A stretch of 64,000 bases of DNA from Pseudoalteromonas sp. Scap06 (GCF_013394165.1 NZ_CP041330.1:434001-498000); one strand, 5' to 3'; positions 30,495 through 39,616 are shown, numbered from the stretch's first letter. Numbers and translations are program-made. Notes: generated from the letters alone by a model not told the origin.

Positions 30495-30922
30495 TGTTTA
30501 AAATTAAAGGTTTTACATTAATCGAACTCATGGTTGTAATGGCTGTAGTCGCACTCCTGGTCGGCTTAGTGGGGCCATTGACTATGCAGCAGCTAGACAA
30601 AGCACAAGCTAAGGCTGAGTTACTAAATTTAAAAAGAGAGTTAGTAGCAGTAAGTCAAAGAGCTTTTTTTTCAGATATGCAATTAACGGCTAAATTAGCA
30701 GGAAAAGAGCTTAGTGTGTTTTCTGAAGATAACCAAACAATCATTTATAACAAAAACTTTGACTACCTTTTTTTTCAACCGCAAGAGATCGTGTTTAATA
30801 ATATTGGTTTTGTCTCCTTGACTTCTATAAATGCAAACTACCGAGACGAGCCTTTAACTATAAATTTAAACGACTTAATAAATAAACCTTACGCATTTAA
30901 CCAAAATAATGTGGGCTTCTGA
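30494..30922 (+). CDS. gspH: Minor pseudopilin GspH-like
   Basis: The 142 aa start with a type IV pilin signal (KIKG then FTLIELMVVMAVVALLVGLV, E at +5). A diverse C-terminal half follows. The position after gspF and the length fit GspH. The GTG start overlaps the last base of the gspF stop. The C-terminal half has no motif I can name. Confidence 0.82.
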   Translation: MFKIKGFTLIELMVVMAVVALLVGLVGPLTMQQLDKAQAKAELLNLKRELVAVSQRAFFSDMQLTAKLAGKELSVFSEDNQTIIYNKNFDYLFFQPQEIVFNNIGFVSLTSINANYRDEPLTINLNDLINKPYAFNQNNVGF

Positions 30923-30923
30923 C

Positions 30924-31355
30924 ATGCAGTACACAAAGAAACAGTCAGGATTTACGCTTATAGAAGTGCTTGTCGCGAGTGTTATATTATTTTCATCAAT
31001 TGCTATTGTAGGTGTTGTTTATAAAGGGGTATTGGTTTCAACAGTAAAAGCAGAAAAGCATATGCATTTAACGAGTGTTGTCTCTACGGCTGTTGATAAA
31101 ATAGAAAGAAAATTAAAAACCATCGGTAATAGCGCTCAACAGGAAGATTCTGGGACTTTTGTTCTTCTAGGTGTTACAGCAAATTGGCATGCAGTACTTG
31201 TGCAAAGTAAGTCACCCCCTGATTTATTTGATCCTGACTCAGGCAAATCTGTACAAATTGAGAAAAAATATAATCTCTGGCGAGTCGAGCTAAAGCTTAA
31301 TTATAAAGGAACATCGCAAGTTTATAACTTTTCAGGATTAAACTGGAGTGATTAA
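30924..31355 (+). CDS. gspI: Minor pseudopilin GspI-like
   Basis: This pseudopilin has a short leader MQYTKKQSG and the methylation/cleavage motif FTLIEVLVASVILFSSIAIV. GspI, J and K form the pseudopilus tip complex. An upstream ATG at 30909 would lengthen the leader within gspH; the ATG at 30924, one base after the gspH stop, gives a normal leader. The assignment to I rather than V-type rests on gene order and size. Confidence 0.8.
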   Translation: MQYTKKQSGFTLIEVLVASVILFSSIAIVGVVYKGVLVSTVKAEKHMHLTSVVSTAVDKIERKLKTIGNSAQQEDSGTFVLLGVTANWHAVLVQSKSPPDLFDPDSGKSVQIEKKYNLWRVELKLNYKGTSQVYNFSGLNWSD

Positions 31356-31356
31356 A

Positions 31357-32040
31357 GTGCAATCGAAAGGTTTTACACTTATAGAGTTGTTAATTACCAT
31401 TTCTATTTTAAGTGCCTTAATTTTTACCGGCACCTTCAGCTATCAAATGTTAGCTAATCGATGGCAAGAAGAAGTGGGTACTTATAATAAAACGCTTGCA
31501 AATAGTAAGGGAATTTCATTACTTTCCAGAATACTGCATGGTGTAGCCCCGTATATTATTATTGATGAAAGAGAAAATAAAAGGCCAGGTCTGCTTTTTG
31601 TTGGCAATGAAAATAAGCTTTTTGGAGTGACGCAACAAGGGTTGTTTTCTGGTAAATACCCTGAAATTTTTAGGTTAACATTAGAGCAACAAGAAAATAA
31701 AAAGTATAATTTAATTTACCAGTCAGTCAGTACTAAAAACCAGTCTATTTTTACTACTCAGCAAGAAATCGCATTTGAACATAACTACTTGCTACTTGAA
31801 AACATAGATGAACTTGTCTTTTCCTACCGAGGTTGGGATAACTTGCCCTCTATGTCCATACAAAAAGAAGCACAAGAGCAACCAAAAGTAACAAATGAAT
31901 ACTCAGGCATTAATAAGCAGTTGTTACCTTTAAATATAATGACTACGTTAACAATTAACTCAGAAACAATGATGATCGAGGTTGACTCTGGCAGAGATTC
32001 GCTGCAGCATACCACCCTATATTTAGGAAATAACTCATGA
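31357..32040 (+). CDS. gspJ: Minor pseudopilin GspJ-like
   Basis: The product starts MQSKG then FTLIELLITISILSALIFTG, a type IV pilin signal. At about 227 aa it is the length of GspJ. I choose GTG 31357, with GGAG eight bases upstream, over GTG 31348. It overlaps gspK by 4 bp (ATGA). Confidence 0.82.
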   Translation: MQSKGFTLIELLITISILSALIFTGTFSYQMLANRWQEEVGTYNKTLANSKGISLLSRILHGVAPYIIIDERENKRPGLLFVGNENKLFGVTQQGLFSGKYPEIFRLTLEQQENKKYNLIYQSVSTKNQSIFTTQQEIAFEHNYLLLENIDELVFSYRGWDNLPSMSIQKEAQEQPKVTNEYSGINKQLLPLNIMTTLTINSETMMIEVDSGRDSLQHTTLYLGNNS

Positions 32041-32936
32041 ATCAAGCCGCAGGTATCGCGCTGATTCAAGTGCTACTGATTACTGCATTATTGTCGGTGT
32101 TTGCTCTATTTTTGAATCAAGGAGCATCTAGGCATATTCACCTTTCTATGCTTGCTCAACAAAGAGCTGAGGCTGAAATATTATTGCACTCAGCTAAAAA
32201 TGAGCTGTTATATACATTGTTAACTGAGTCTCTGTTATACCCTGCAATTGGTAGTAGCGAGAGCATTTCGCAAACCGCGAGTAGAGCAATACAGGACAAA
32301 TGGAATTTTCATAACCAGGCATTTCCATTGTCAGAAAATGTAAAAATAAAAATTCAAGATCAATCCGCATTACTGAATGTAAACTTTTTTCCAAGCGCTC
32401 GTTTAGTCAAACTATTAACATCTTCTGGAGCCTCTCCCAAAAGAGCAAAGCAAATAACGGACACCTTGCTAGATTGGCTTGATGCTGATAACATCCCTCG
32501 AGAACTAGGCAATGATAGCTTTATGTCAAGTAATATCCGAAACGGCAAAATAGTTGATATAACAGAGATAGAAAAAGCGCTTGTTTTAACCGAAGATGAA
32601 AAAAAAGTACTATATAGTAACTTGAGTGTTTTCTCGCGGGGCGATTTAAATATTATGTCTGCTAGTAAAGAGCTTATAGCCTCTATGAGTACACTAGAAA
32701 AGGCAGAGTTTGTTACCCAGTTACGCGAGCAAGGTAAATTAAATATTGGTGACTTTAAAGAATATACCGGCATTGAATATCAAGACGGTATAAGGTTTGC
32801 ATCTTCGAATAGACTTGGTGTTCAGCTGCTTATAAACTATAAAAATATTTCACTGAGTAAAAACTTTGTATTAAAAATTTCTCCTTATGCAAAAAACAAG
32901 ACTCCCCCCTACGACTTACTGTTAGAGCGCAACTAA
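32037..32936 (+). CDS. gspK: Tip pseudopilin GspK
   Basis: GspK caps the pseudopilus. The 299 aa begin MNQAAGIALIQVLLITALLS. As in GspK, the +5 glutamate is absent from the processed helix (G then IALIQ). The large alpha domain contains DQSALLNVNFF and LLDWLDADNIPRELGNDS, which match the helix-hairpin-like domain of the family. The start overlaps the gspJ stop. Confidence 0.88.
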   Translation: MNQAAGIALIQVLLITALLSVFALFLNQGASRHIHLSMLAQQRAEAEILLHSAKNELLYTLLTESLLYPAIGSSESISQTASRAIQDKWNFHNQAFPLSENVKIKIQDQSALLNVNFFPSARLVKLLTSSGASPKRAKQITDTLLDWLDADNIPRELGNDSFMSSNIRNGKIVDITEIEKALVLTEDEKKVLYSNLSVFSRGDLNIMSASKELIASMSTLEKAEFVTQLREQGKLNIGDFKEYTGIEYQDGIRFASSNRLGVQLLINYKNISLSKNFVLKISPYAKNKTPPYDLLLERN

Positions 32937-32941
32937 TCATT

Positions 32942-34090
32942 ATGTTTTTAAATGTTAACTCAATAAAACAGCGGATACGCGGTTTATTAAAATCCTTATG
33001 GCGTTTTGTTGGCTACTATGACGGAAATTTTTATCAGTTTGTTTACACTGAACAAGAAGGTCTTACTTTAGAGCCGATTAAAAATAAGAAGAAGCCTAAA
33101 ATATTGATCATTTCATGTGGCAGCTATGCAGAGGAGCATATGTCACTCCCAGTGGTAGATAAAAAAGAGCTACGACAACTACTAAAGCTTCAAACCGAAG
33201 TTAACCAAGCTACTTTAGTGTGCGAAATTCAATCTGATAAAAGCATAGTGAATCGCTGGCAGTTACCTGATTTTAAATACCATCCTTTTTTCATAATTCC
33301 TGAGTCAGTTTTAATTACTAAAAAGTGCCGAGAGAGTGAAGCGTTAGTAGTTGAGGAAGGGGTTAATTCGACTATTTTTGCTTTAATTGGCAAAGTAACA
33401 TATAGCGGCCAATTGAAAGGAGTGATTAATACAGCTAAACGCTTCGCTATGTCGGTGGGCATGCAATTAGAAACAACAACAACGCTCAGTCAAAAAGGCA
33501 AACTAGCACGTTTTGAAAGTGGCATTAAACAATTAACTTTTAAAGAGCTAGTTGCGTTCACCTCACTTAAAGCTAAAGCGGATAAAAGTAAACTTTTAGT
33601 CAGTCTTTCATTACCAGCTGTCGCTATTGTTAGTGCTTATCTACTGGTTAGCTCATTGTTTTTAATATTAAAAACAGAATACCTAGATTATCAAACCTCT
33701 ACTATCGAACAGCAGCTAGGCGAACTCCTGAGGTTACAATCTGAAGTTGAAGAGCAGCAGGCAAGCTACCTTTCCTATATTGAGATACTTAACAATCAAA
33801 CTGATTATACAGGGCTGCTAGTGTCACTTATCCCAGTTTTTGAACAAGTTAGGTTAACAAGCGTTATTTATGAAAATGGTCGTTATATCGTAAGGGGTGA
33901 AATTGAAAAAGCATCTGACTTCTTAGATTTAATTGCCGCAGAACCAAATGTTGATGATGCTAAATTTGATTTCGCAGTCATAAAAAGTAGAGCAAGAGAG
34001 CGCTTTGTTATTAGCTTTAAACTCGCTGAAAAATTAATAATACCTGAAAATGAAGAACCTACCTTAGAGGAGCCAGAACAAAATGGCTGA
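32942..34090 (+). CDS. gspL: Type II secretion assembly protein GspL-like
   Basis: The 382 aa have an N-terminal cytoplasmic domain (1-215), one membrane helix (about 218-240, LSLPAVAIVSAYLLVSSLFL) and a periplasmic coiled coil with a small ferredoxin-like domain. This is the layout of GspL, which links GspE to the inner membrane. Sequence similarity by eye is weak, so the name relies on topology and on its place between gspK and gspM. It overlaps the next gene by 8 bp. Confidence 0.7.
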   Translation: MFLNVNSIKQRIRGLLKSLWRFVGYYDGNFYQFVYTEQEGLTLEPIKNKKKPKILIISCGSYAEEHMSLPVVDKKELRQLLKLQTEVNQATLVCEIQSDKSIVNRWQLPDFKYHPFFIIPESVLITKKCRESEALVVEEGVNSTIFALIGKVTYSGQLKGVINTAKRFAMSVGMQLETTTTLSQKGKLARFESGIKQLTFKELVAFTSLKAKADKSKLLVSLSLPAVAIVSAYLLVSSLFLILKTEYLDYQTSTIEQQLGELLRLQSEVEEQQASYLSYIEILNNQTDYTGLLVSLIPVFEQVRLTSVIYENGRYIVRGEIEKASDFLDLIAAEPNVDDAKFDFAVIKSRARERFVISFKLAEKLIIPENEEPTLEEPEQNG

Positions 34091-34655
34091 GTTAAAAAAG
34101 CATGCGCTCGCTTTATACCTTATAGGTGTACTTATTTTACTAAAATTTATACTTGTGCCTGTTATTGATTGGCAAGACAGTGTAATAGCAGAGCATCAAC
34201 TTAAACAAAGAAAGCTAAGCAAAGCTAATACGTTACTTAACAACAAAGCAACGTTGCAAGAGCAAGCCGCTAATTTAGAAGAAAAACTGCTAAATGTCGC
34301 CCCGTATTTTTATTCTTGGCAAGAAGAGAGTGTATTTAAACGCGAACAACAACAAATAATTGAAACAGAGCTTGCAAAGTTTGACCTACGTAGTAAGCGA
34401 ATTGGTTGGAAAGAGAGTTTTCCCACTGATGGGCAAAAAGTGATTAAATATAATATTGAATATTCATTTGAGGGTAGCGGTTATCAAGTTATAAATTACT
34501 TAGTCGCATTAAAAAAACATCAATATTTAACTGATACACCACAAACAAACTTCTCATTTCGTGGGCAAGGTGCGGGCAAGCTAGGTATTATCTCAGTATT
34601 CCTAAGTCGTAATTATTATATGCAACTAGAGGGGAGTAACCTAGATGATAAATAA
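34083..34655 (+). CDS. gspM: Type II secretion protein GspM-like
   Basis: The 190 aa have a short cytoplasmic N-terminus, a membrane helix (about 8-26, ALALYLIGVLILLKFILVP), a coiled coil (40-75) and a periplasmic domain. This is the topology of GspM, partner of GspL. The name rests on topology and order. It overlaps the following gene by 11 bp. Confidence 0.65.
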   Translation: MAELKKHALALYLIGVLILLKFILVPVIDWQDSVIAEHQLKQRKLSKANTLLNNKATLQEQAANLEEKLLNVAPYFYSWQEESVFKREQQQIIETELAKFDLRSKRIGWKESFPTDGQKVIKYNIEYSFEGSGYQVINYLVALKKHQYLTDTPQTNFSFRGQGAGKLGIISVFLSRNYYMQLEGSNLDDK

Positions 34656-35223
34656 ACATGACCTCTTATTAAGGGTAAAAGAGCCTGTTATTATCGCCAG
34701 TGTTGTAGTTGCACTGATGTGGATTGTAAATGATTTATCAGTACGTATTATTAAGCCTATTTCTAATAAAGCTGAGATTAATGAAGTTTCAATAGAGCAA
34801 GCAAAGGTTAAAAATAATATTACAGCCCAAGAGGGCGCTAAGTTAATAGCCTTGTATGACGTTTATAAACCCAATGCCACAGAAGACACTGCAGCCTCAG
34901 AACCTGAAGGTTTAACCAAGGAGCAGCAACTAAGGCAAAGTGGCTTATTAACCGAGGTATTTATTGATAACAACAAGCTGACTTTAAAAGCGATTATTCA
35001 ATTGCAGCAAACAAATAAAAAAGTGGCACTTATTGATGTGATGAATATTAAAGAACAGCAGCATGAACTAAAACGCTTTGACGATCAAAATCAAGTGTAC
35101 GGTTATACACTCGAAGTATTAAATAATACCCAAGTAAAACTAACTGCTCAACATGAGCAGCAAACGCAAGAAATTATATTATCTATGTTTAAAGACATTG
35201 CGCCTGCAACTAAGAGTCAATAA
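34645..35223 (+). CDS. GspC-like bitopic linker without PDZ domain
   Basis: The 192 aa show a membrane helix (about 14-32, PVIIASVVVALMWIVNDL) and a periplasmic part. The linker (60-100) is polar, and a C-terminal beta-rich region (105-185) could be an HR-type domain. It stands between gspM and gspD, where the inner-membrane to secretin linker GspC would be needed. No PDZ or coiled coil of canonical GspC is visible. It could also be a GspN-like or unrelated periplasmic protein. Confidence 0.5.
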   Translation: MINKHDLLLRVKEPVIIASVVVALMWIVNDLSVRIIKPISNKAEINEVSIEQAKVKNNITAQEGAKLIALYDVYKPNATEDTAASEPEGLTKEQQLRQSGLLTEVFIDNNKLTLKAIIQLQQTNKKVALIDVMNIKEQQHELKRFDDQNQVYGYTLEVLNNTQVKLTAQHEQQTQEIILSMFKDIAPATKSQ

Positions 35224-35232
35224 AGGTTTATT

Positions 35233-37302
35233 ATGAAAAATGTTCACTTTTCAAGCCTGTGTGTAGTAACCAGCTTTGCTTTGGTTGCATGTACAACAAC
35301 GAATCAAGAAATTCAATCCAACGTTTTCGAGCCAAAAACGTCATACTTAAAAACGAATGATAAAGTAGTCACTGTTGAAAATGCAGAATTAGTTGACGGC
35401 AAGAAAAAACAACAACTACAACAGCAAAGTGGTCGGTTTAATTATGTTGAAGGATTTAAAACACCAGAACAAAAAGCGCAGGTTACTGACGATGTGATAG
35501 AGCAGTTTAGTGATAAGCGTGAATTAAAAATAGCCTCTGATGGGCTTACGCTTCAAGATTACCTGCACCAAGTGTTAGGTGAACAACTTGCAGTGAGCTA
35601 TATACTGGCTGATGATATAAAAAATGATACGCAAACGGTTACTTTAAATATTCAACAATCATTAACTGAACGTAAGTTATACCTTTTAACTGAAAAGCTA
35701 TTAGATGAGCGCGGTTATACAGTGCGTTTTAGTGATAATATTTTTTACATCCATAAAAAAGATAATAACACCGGTAATAAAGACGTTACCTATGGGTACG
35801 GTAATAAAGTATCAGATATTCCGCAAACATCTGGCGAAATCGTGCAGATGGTGCCTTATGAGTATGGCCTGCAAATGTCTATGAGTAACACCTTAAGACA
35901 AATGATAGGGGTTAAGTCATCAACTGATACCGATCGTAATAGCATTAATGTTTTTGGTAAACGTAATGAAATAATAAAGGCATTAGAGCTAATACAATTA
36001 CTTGATCGCCCATCGCTTGTTAATCGTCGAATTGGTATTTATGAATCCACTTACGTCAATGGTATGGAGCTGCTTGATAAGCTGACTGAGTTATTAAAGC
36101 AAGAGGGCATTAAGTTTGGTACAGGTAGCGATACCTCAAGCGCGGTAACTGCAGTTAACATTGAAAAGCAGGGTAAAATAGTTTTTTTTGCTAACAGTGA
36201 AGCGCTAATAGAGCGCGCAGTATACTGGGCAAAACAAATAGATAAACCCATAGACAGCGCCGAAAAGCAGTACTTTATTTATCAGCCACAATACTCTCGC
36301 GCTCTAGATATGGGGGAAAGTTTAGAGGCGTTAATTGGTGGCGGTAGTGCTCGTTTAAGTAACACCACCTCAGCCTCTAGTGAAAACAGTAACACACCAA
36401 GACGCAGAGGGGCATTAAGTGCCAGCTCAGATGATTTAAAAATGGTGATTGATGAGCGCTCAAACTCGGTGATATTTTTTACCACCGGCGAAAAGTATCA
36501 ACAGTTATTACCACTCGTTAAACGCTTAGATATTTTACCAAAGCAAATTATGCTAGAAGTGGTCATTGCTGAAGTATCGCTTACTGACGAATTTAAACGC
36601 GGCGTTGAATTTGCTTTAAAAAGCAAAGGTCGTTATAGCGCCTCAACCTCGGGTGCCTTTATGGGTGATACAGGAACATTTGGAGGCTTAACCTACGCAC
36701 TAACCAGCGGGGTAGACGCTCTAAATATTAGTTTATTTCAAAGTAACTCGTTAGTACGCATACTTTCGCGTCCTTCATTAGTGGTGCGAGACGGCGTGAA
36801 TGCCAATATTAGTATAGGCACTGATATTCCTATTGTTGGCTCAACCACCAGTGCACCGCTTGACGATGCAGGCAGGCAAACCACCACGATTGAATACCGT
36901 AAAACGGGTGTGCAACTCGGTGTTACCCCCACAGTGAACGCCCAAGGGATAGTACTGATGGAAATAGACCAAAAAATCTCTAACCAAGTTAAAAATGGCT
37001 CTACGTTATCGGGTAACCCAAGTGTATTTGAGCGCACGATAAAAACTGAGGTCGTGGCACAAAGTGGCGAAACCATTATTTTAGGCGGTTTAATTAGCGA
37101 AAACAGAACCACACAAGATTCATCAGTGCCGTTTTTTTCAAGCATTCCAATTTTAGGTGAGTTATTTAAAGCCGATACTATTGATGGCGATAAAACAGAG
37201 TTAGTATTAATGGTCACCCCTCGGGTGATTGAAAACGCATCAGAGTGGGATGATTTAAAACAGCAATTTGAATCGTCATTTAGTAACTTAAAAATTAACT
37301 AG
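35233..37302 (+). CDS. gspD: Type II secretion secretin GspD-like (lipoprotein)
   Basis: GspD is the outer-membrane gate. The 689-aa precursor has a lipobox (LVAC, C20), N-terminal periplasmic N domains with a secretin-TonB-type fold (about 85-175), then N1/N2-like repeats (190-400). The secretin core runs from about 430 to 680 and contains RILSRPSLVVRDGVNANI, TPTVNAQGIVLMEI and the C-terminal VPFFSSIPILGELF with ELVLMVTPRVIE. It is last in the operon. The lipid anchor may replace a separate pilotin, since no gspS is visible. Confidence 0.9.
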   Translation: MKNVHFSSLCVVTSFALVACTTTNQEIQSNVFEPKTSYLKTNDKVVTVENAELVDGKKKQQLQQQSGRFNYVEGFKTPEQKAQVTDDVIEQFSDKRELKIASDGLTLQDYLHQVLGEQLAVSYILADDIKNDTQTVTLNIQQSLTERKLYLLTEKLLDERGYTVRFSDNIFYIHKKDNNTGNKDVTYGYGNKVSDIPQTSGEIVQMVPYEYGLQMSMSNTLRQMIGVKSSTDTDRNSINVFGKRNEIIKALELIQLLDRPSLVNRRIGIYESTYVNGMELLDKLTELLKQEGIKFGTGSDTSSAVTAVNIEKQGKIVFFANSEALIERAVYWAKQIDKPIDSAEKQYFIYQPQYSRALDMGESLEALIGGGSARLSNTTSASSENSNTPRRRGALSASSDDLKMVIDERSNSVIFFTTGEKYQQLLPLVKRLDILPKQIMLEVVIAEVSLTDEFKRGVEFALKSKGRYSASTSGAFMGDTGTFGGLTYALTSGVDALNISLFQSNSLVRILSRPSLVVRDGVNANISIGTDIPIVGSTTSAPLDDAGRQTTTIEYRKTGVQLGVTPTVNAQGIVLMEIDQKISNQVKNGSTLSGNPSVFERTIKTEVVAQSGETIILGGLISENRTTQDSSVPFFSSIPILGELFKADTIDGDKTELVLMVTPRVIENASEWDDLKQQFESSFSNLKIN

Positions 37303-37734
37303 TTAAACTTAGGTTTACTTGGCCAAGTTTATTATTGGTTTTATATAGTTAAACACAATAATTGGCTCGTTTAAAAGTATGGTTTTTTGTAGCAAAGCTA
37401 GTTTTTTTTGCTCAACTACCTTATATTGCAAAGGTTAATAACGCCATAACGTAGTGCACCATTAACGTTAGTTAATGTTAGTCATAAATTTGTCATGTGC
37501 TTTTTATACTATGTGCGCTTTATGCATTATAAATGCCTTTAATTAGCTGAAAAAATAGCCTATTTTTTATGGTTTTAATTAAGCTGAAAAGGTTGATTAG
37601 TTTAAAAAAGTTAAGTACACTCGTTTGGCGTTAACAAGTTTGTTAATTGCATGTTGTTCAATTTGTATCATTTAAACTAGTTTGTTTAAGGGAATACCTT
37701 TTGATTGCAAATTGAACAGTCAAACAATTACTAG

Positions 37735-37762
37735 TTGACATTAAAGGGTTAATATCTATACG
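37735..37762 (+). promoter_or_regulatory. Candidate promoter of the surface-protein gene
   Basis: A perfect -35 box TTGACA (37735-37740) is followed after 16 bp by TATACG (37757-37762). This predicts a 5' leader of about 110 nt before the ATG at 37882. Confidence 0.45.
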
Positions 37763-37782
37763 CTTTAATTGTTTGGCTGTTG

Positions 37783-37800
37783 CTTAGGCGACGGCCTAAG
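37783..37800 (+). promoter_or_regulatory. Stem-loop near the 5' end of the surface-protein mRNA
   Basis: CTTAGGC and GCCTAAG form a 7-bp perfect stem with loop GACG, about 14-20 nt after the predicted transcription start. Hairpins at this place often protect abundant mRNAs from decay. That role is inferred. Confidence 0.45.
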
Positions 37801-37881
37801 TAAAATAAAAATATGTGGGTTAGCAGTTAACAAATTAATAAACTGTTATCCCAGTTTCATGAAACTTAAGGAAATGAAATT

Positions 37882-39567
37882 ATGTTTAAGAAAACTCTAC
37901 TAGCATTAGCTGTAGCTGGTGTATCTATCACTGCTACTGCTGCAACAGTTAAAACTGGCGTATCTGCTGATGCTACAACTGCTGCTGATGCTGCAACCGC
38001 TCTTGTTAAGCGCATTGGTGATAAAAAGTCAGGCCTTGGTGTTGATAATGTTTTTGGTGGTGCTACTGATGATAACTGTGAACAGTTAGCCACTGAATAT
38101 AGTGCTACAGTAATCGAAACAGCAACTATTACTACAGGTAGTGATCACACTGCTACGTTTGGTACTGCTACTAAAGGTAACACAAATAATGTTGTTGAAT
38201 ATACAGCAGCTAAAGCTTGTACAGTTTATTTAGCGGCTGAAACGTCTTCAGCTACTACTAAAGACGGTGTTGAGTACTCAACAGTTAAAGCTATCGAAAT
38301 CAAGCCAGTAGTTGTTGCTGGTATTGGTGGTTACAAAGACGAAGATACACTAACATTCAAAATCTCTGGTGCTAAATTAGATACTTCTAAAACAGTTTCT
38401 CCTCAGATTGTTGTTGATACACTAGGTACTTCAACAGGTAACGTTACATTCGACGTGCTAGATATCGAAGAAGACCAAGTTCGTTTCACTGTTCAAGGTG
38501 CTAACGCTCAAAACGATTTCGTACGTGGCGGTGCTGCATTACAACTAAGTGGTTTATTCTTAGACTCTACTGGTCTTAGCAACTCTACTTCAGTAACAAT
38601 TAACTCATTTGCTACTAACACATCTGGTACTCAGTTTGACGTAGCAAAAGCTGCTGTAATTACTACGCTTGTACCACAGTACTCAGCTGAAGTAACTACT
38701 GCTTTTGACGCTGACATCGATGTTGGTAAAGATCGTCAAGAATTTGCTAACGGCACTGGCGATACACTTACTCTTAAAGTAGAGAAAAACACAGATAACC
38801 TAGAGCTAGTACCGGCTACTGCTACTTACGTTATTGCTGGTGATTTCTCTTGGATGCTTGATGATGACATCGATGCAAACGAAGATGGTAAATTATCTTC
38901 TACTGAAATCGGTTCAGCTGTAGCATACGCTGGTACTAACGATACTGTAGCTAGTTACGCACTTAACTCTACTAATACTGAGTTAACAGTTAAAACTACT
39001 GTAGTTGCTCCTGTTGATGCTGCTCCTGCATTCACTTTCACAGTACCTGGTTACGACCAAGGTAAACTTGAAAACGTAATGATTCCAGTACAGTCTTTCA
39101 CAGCTAAAGTAGACGTGTTAAGCGACAAGTCTATCGGTAGCGGTGCAGCTAACATGCCAGCTCTAGCTGCATCTTCAGCAGGTGCTTGGGAACTTAACGG
39201 TTCAGTAGTAGTACTACCATACATTCCGTTTGGTCCTAACACGCAACCAATCTTACGCCACACAAATGCGGGAACTCGCGTTGGTGATGTAAGCATGCGT
39301 TACATGATCGAAGGCGAAGACGTAACTTGGAAAGCACTTCCAGCTGCTAGCTTAAAAGATGTTAAACCAGGTGTTCGTAACATCCTTTCACTTGTAACTG
39401 ACGCGCTTAAAGCTGAAGGCTACGATGCATCTGCAACTGGCTTTAAAGCAGCAATCGAAGTTGTTACTAACGTTCCTTCACGTGACGTTCACGTGTTTGC
39501 AGGCGCTAAAGTAGATAGCTCTGATTCTTCACGCATCAACTTAGGTTCTTACAAAACTAACAACTAA
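37882..39567 (+). CDS. Candidate S-layer protein, Slr4-like (secreted, acidic, EF-hand loop)
   Basis: The 561-aa precursor has a signal peptide (residues 1-20, LALAVAGVSITATA). A long Thr/Ala/Ser/Asp/Val-rich chain of likely beta structure follows, with only two cysteines (both in the first 120 residues). Residues 331-342 (DANEDGKLSSTE) are a perfect EF-hand calcium loop. Synonymous codons (GGT, CGT, GCT, GTA) look more biased than in the neighbours, which suggests high expression. The leader, a strong terminator and an adjacent T2SS operon support a very abundant exported protein. Slr4 proteins are S-layer proteins described from Pseudoalteromonas tunicata and relatives. I assign this from context and character, not from an alignment. 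AAGGAAA precedes the ATG. Confidence 0.6.
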   Translation: MFKKTLLALAVAGVSITATAATVKTGVSADATTAADAATALVKRIGDKKSGLGVDNVFGGATDDNCEQLATEYSATVIETATITTGSDHTATFGTATKGNTNNVVEYTAAKACTVYLAAETSSATTKDGVEYSTVKAIEIKPVVVAGIGGYKDEDTLTFKISGAKLDTSKTVSPQIVVDTLGTSTGNVTFDVLDIEEDQVRFTVQGANAQNDFVRGGAALQLSGLFLDSTGLSNSTSVTINSFATNTSGTQFDVAKAAVITTLVPQYSAEVTTAFDADIDVGKDRQEFANGTGDTLTLKVEKNTDNLELVPATATYVIAGDFSWMLDDDIDANEDGKLSSTEIGSAVAYAGTNDTVASYALNSTNTELTVKTTVVAPVDAAPAFTFTVPGYDQGKLENVMIPVQSFTAKVDVLSDKSIGSGAANMPALAASSAGAWELNGSVVVLPYIPFGPNTQPILRHTNAGTRVGDVSMRYMIEGEDVTWKALPAASLKDVKPGVRNILSLVTDALKAEGYDASATGFKAAIEVVTNVPSRDVHVFAGAKVDSSDSSRINLGSYKTNN

Positions 39568-39589
39568 TATTAGTTGTATTTTGTAAATA

Positions 39590-39616
39590 AAAAGCGGGCT
39601 TATGCCCGCTTTTTTT
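39590..39616 (+). terminator. Strong terminator after the surface-protein gene
   Basis: A 10-bp perfect stem, AAAAGCGGGC (39590-39599) / GCCCGCTTTT (39604-39613), with loop TTAT is followed by T residues. The next gene starts only 26 bp later, with no room for a separate promoter, so that gene is probably expressed by read-through. Confidence 0.9.

Larger units (their letters stand above)
37303..37881 (+). promoter_or_regulatory. 579-bp non-coding leader region before the surface-protein gene
   Basis: There is no open frame of note on either strand. The DNA is very AT-rich. A tandem decamer TTAAYGTTAG occurs at 37462-37471 and 37472-37481, and an ACTTGGCCAAGT palindrome near 37318. A likely promoter and a leader hairpin are listed separately. 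I see no Rho-independent terminator after gspD, so some read-through from the secretion operon is possible. Confidence 0.55.

Noticed and set aside
36738..37217. 159-codon minus-strand open frame in gspD
   Set aside because: It lies fully antisense to the conserved secretin core and has no motif or ribosome-binding site.
37318..37340. Rho-independent terminator after gspD
   Set aside because: The palindrome ACTTGGCCAAGT has no loop and no T-run in the right place, so it is not a convincing terminator.
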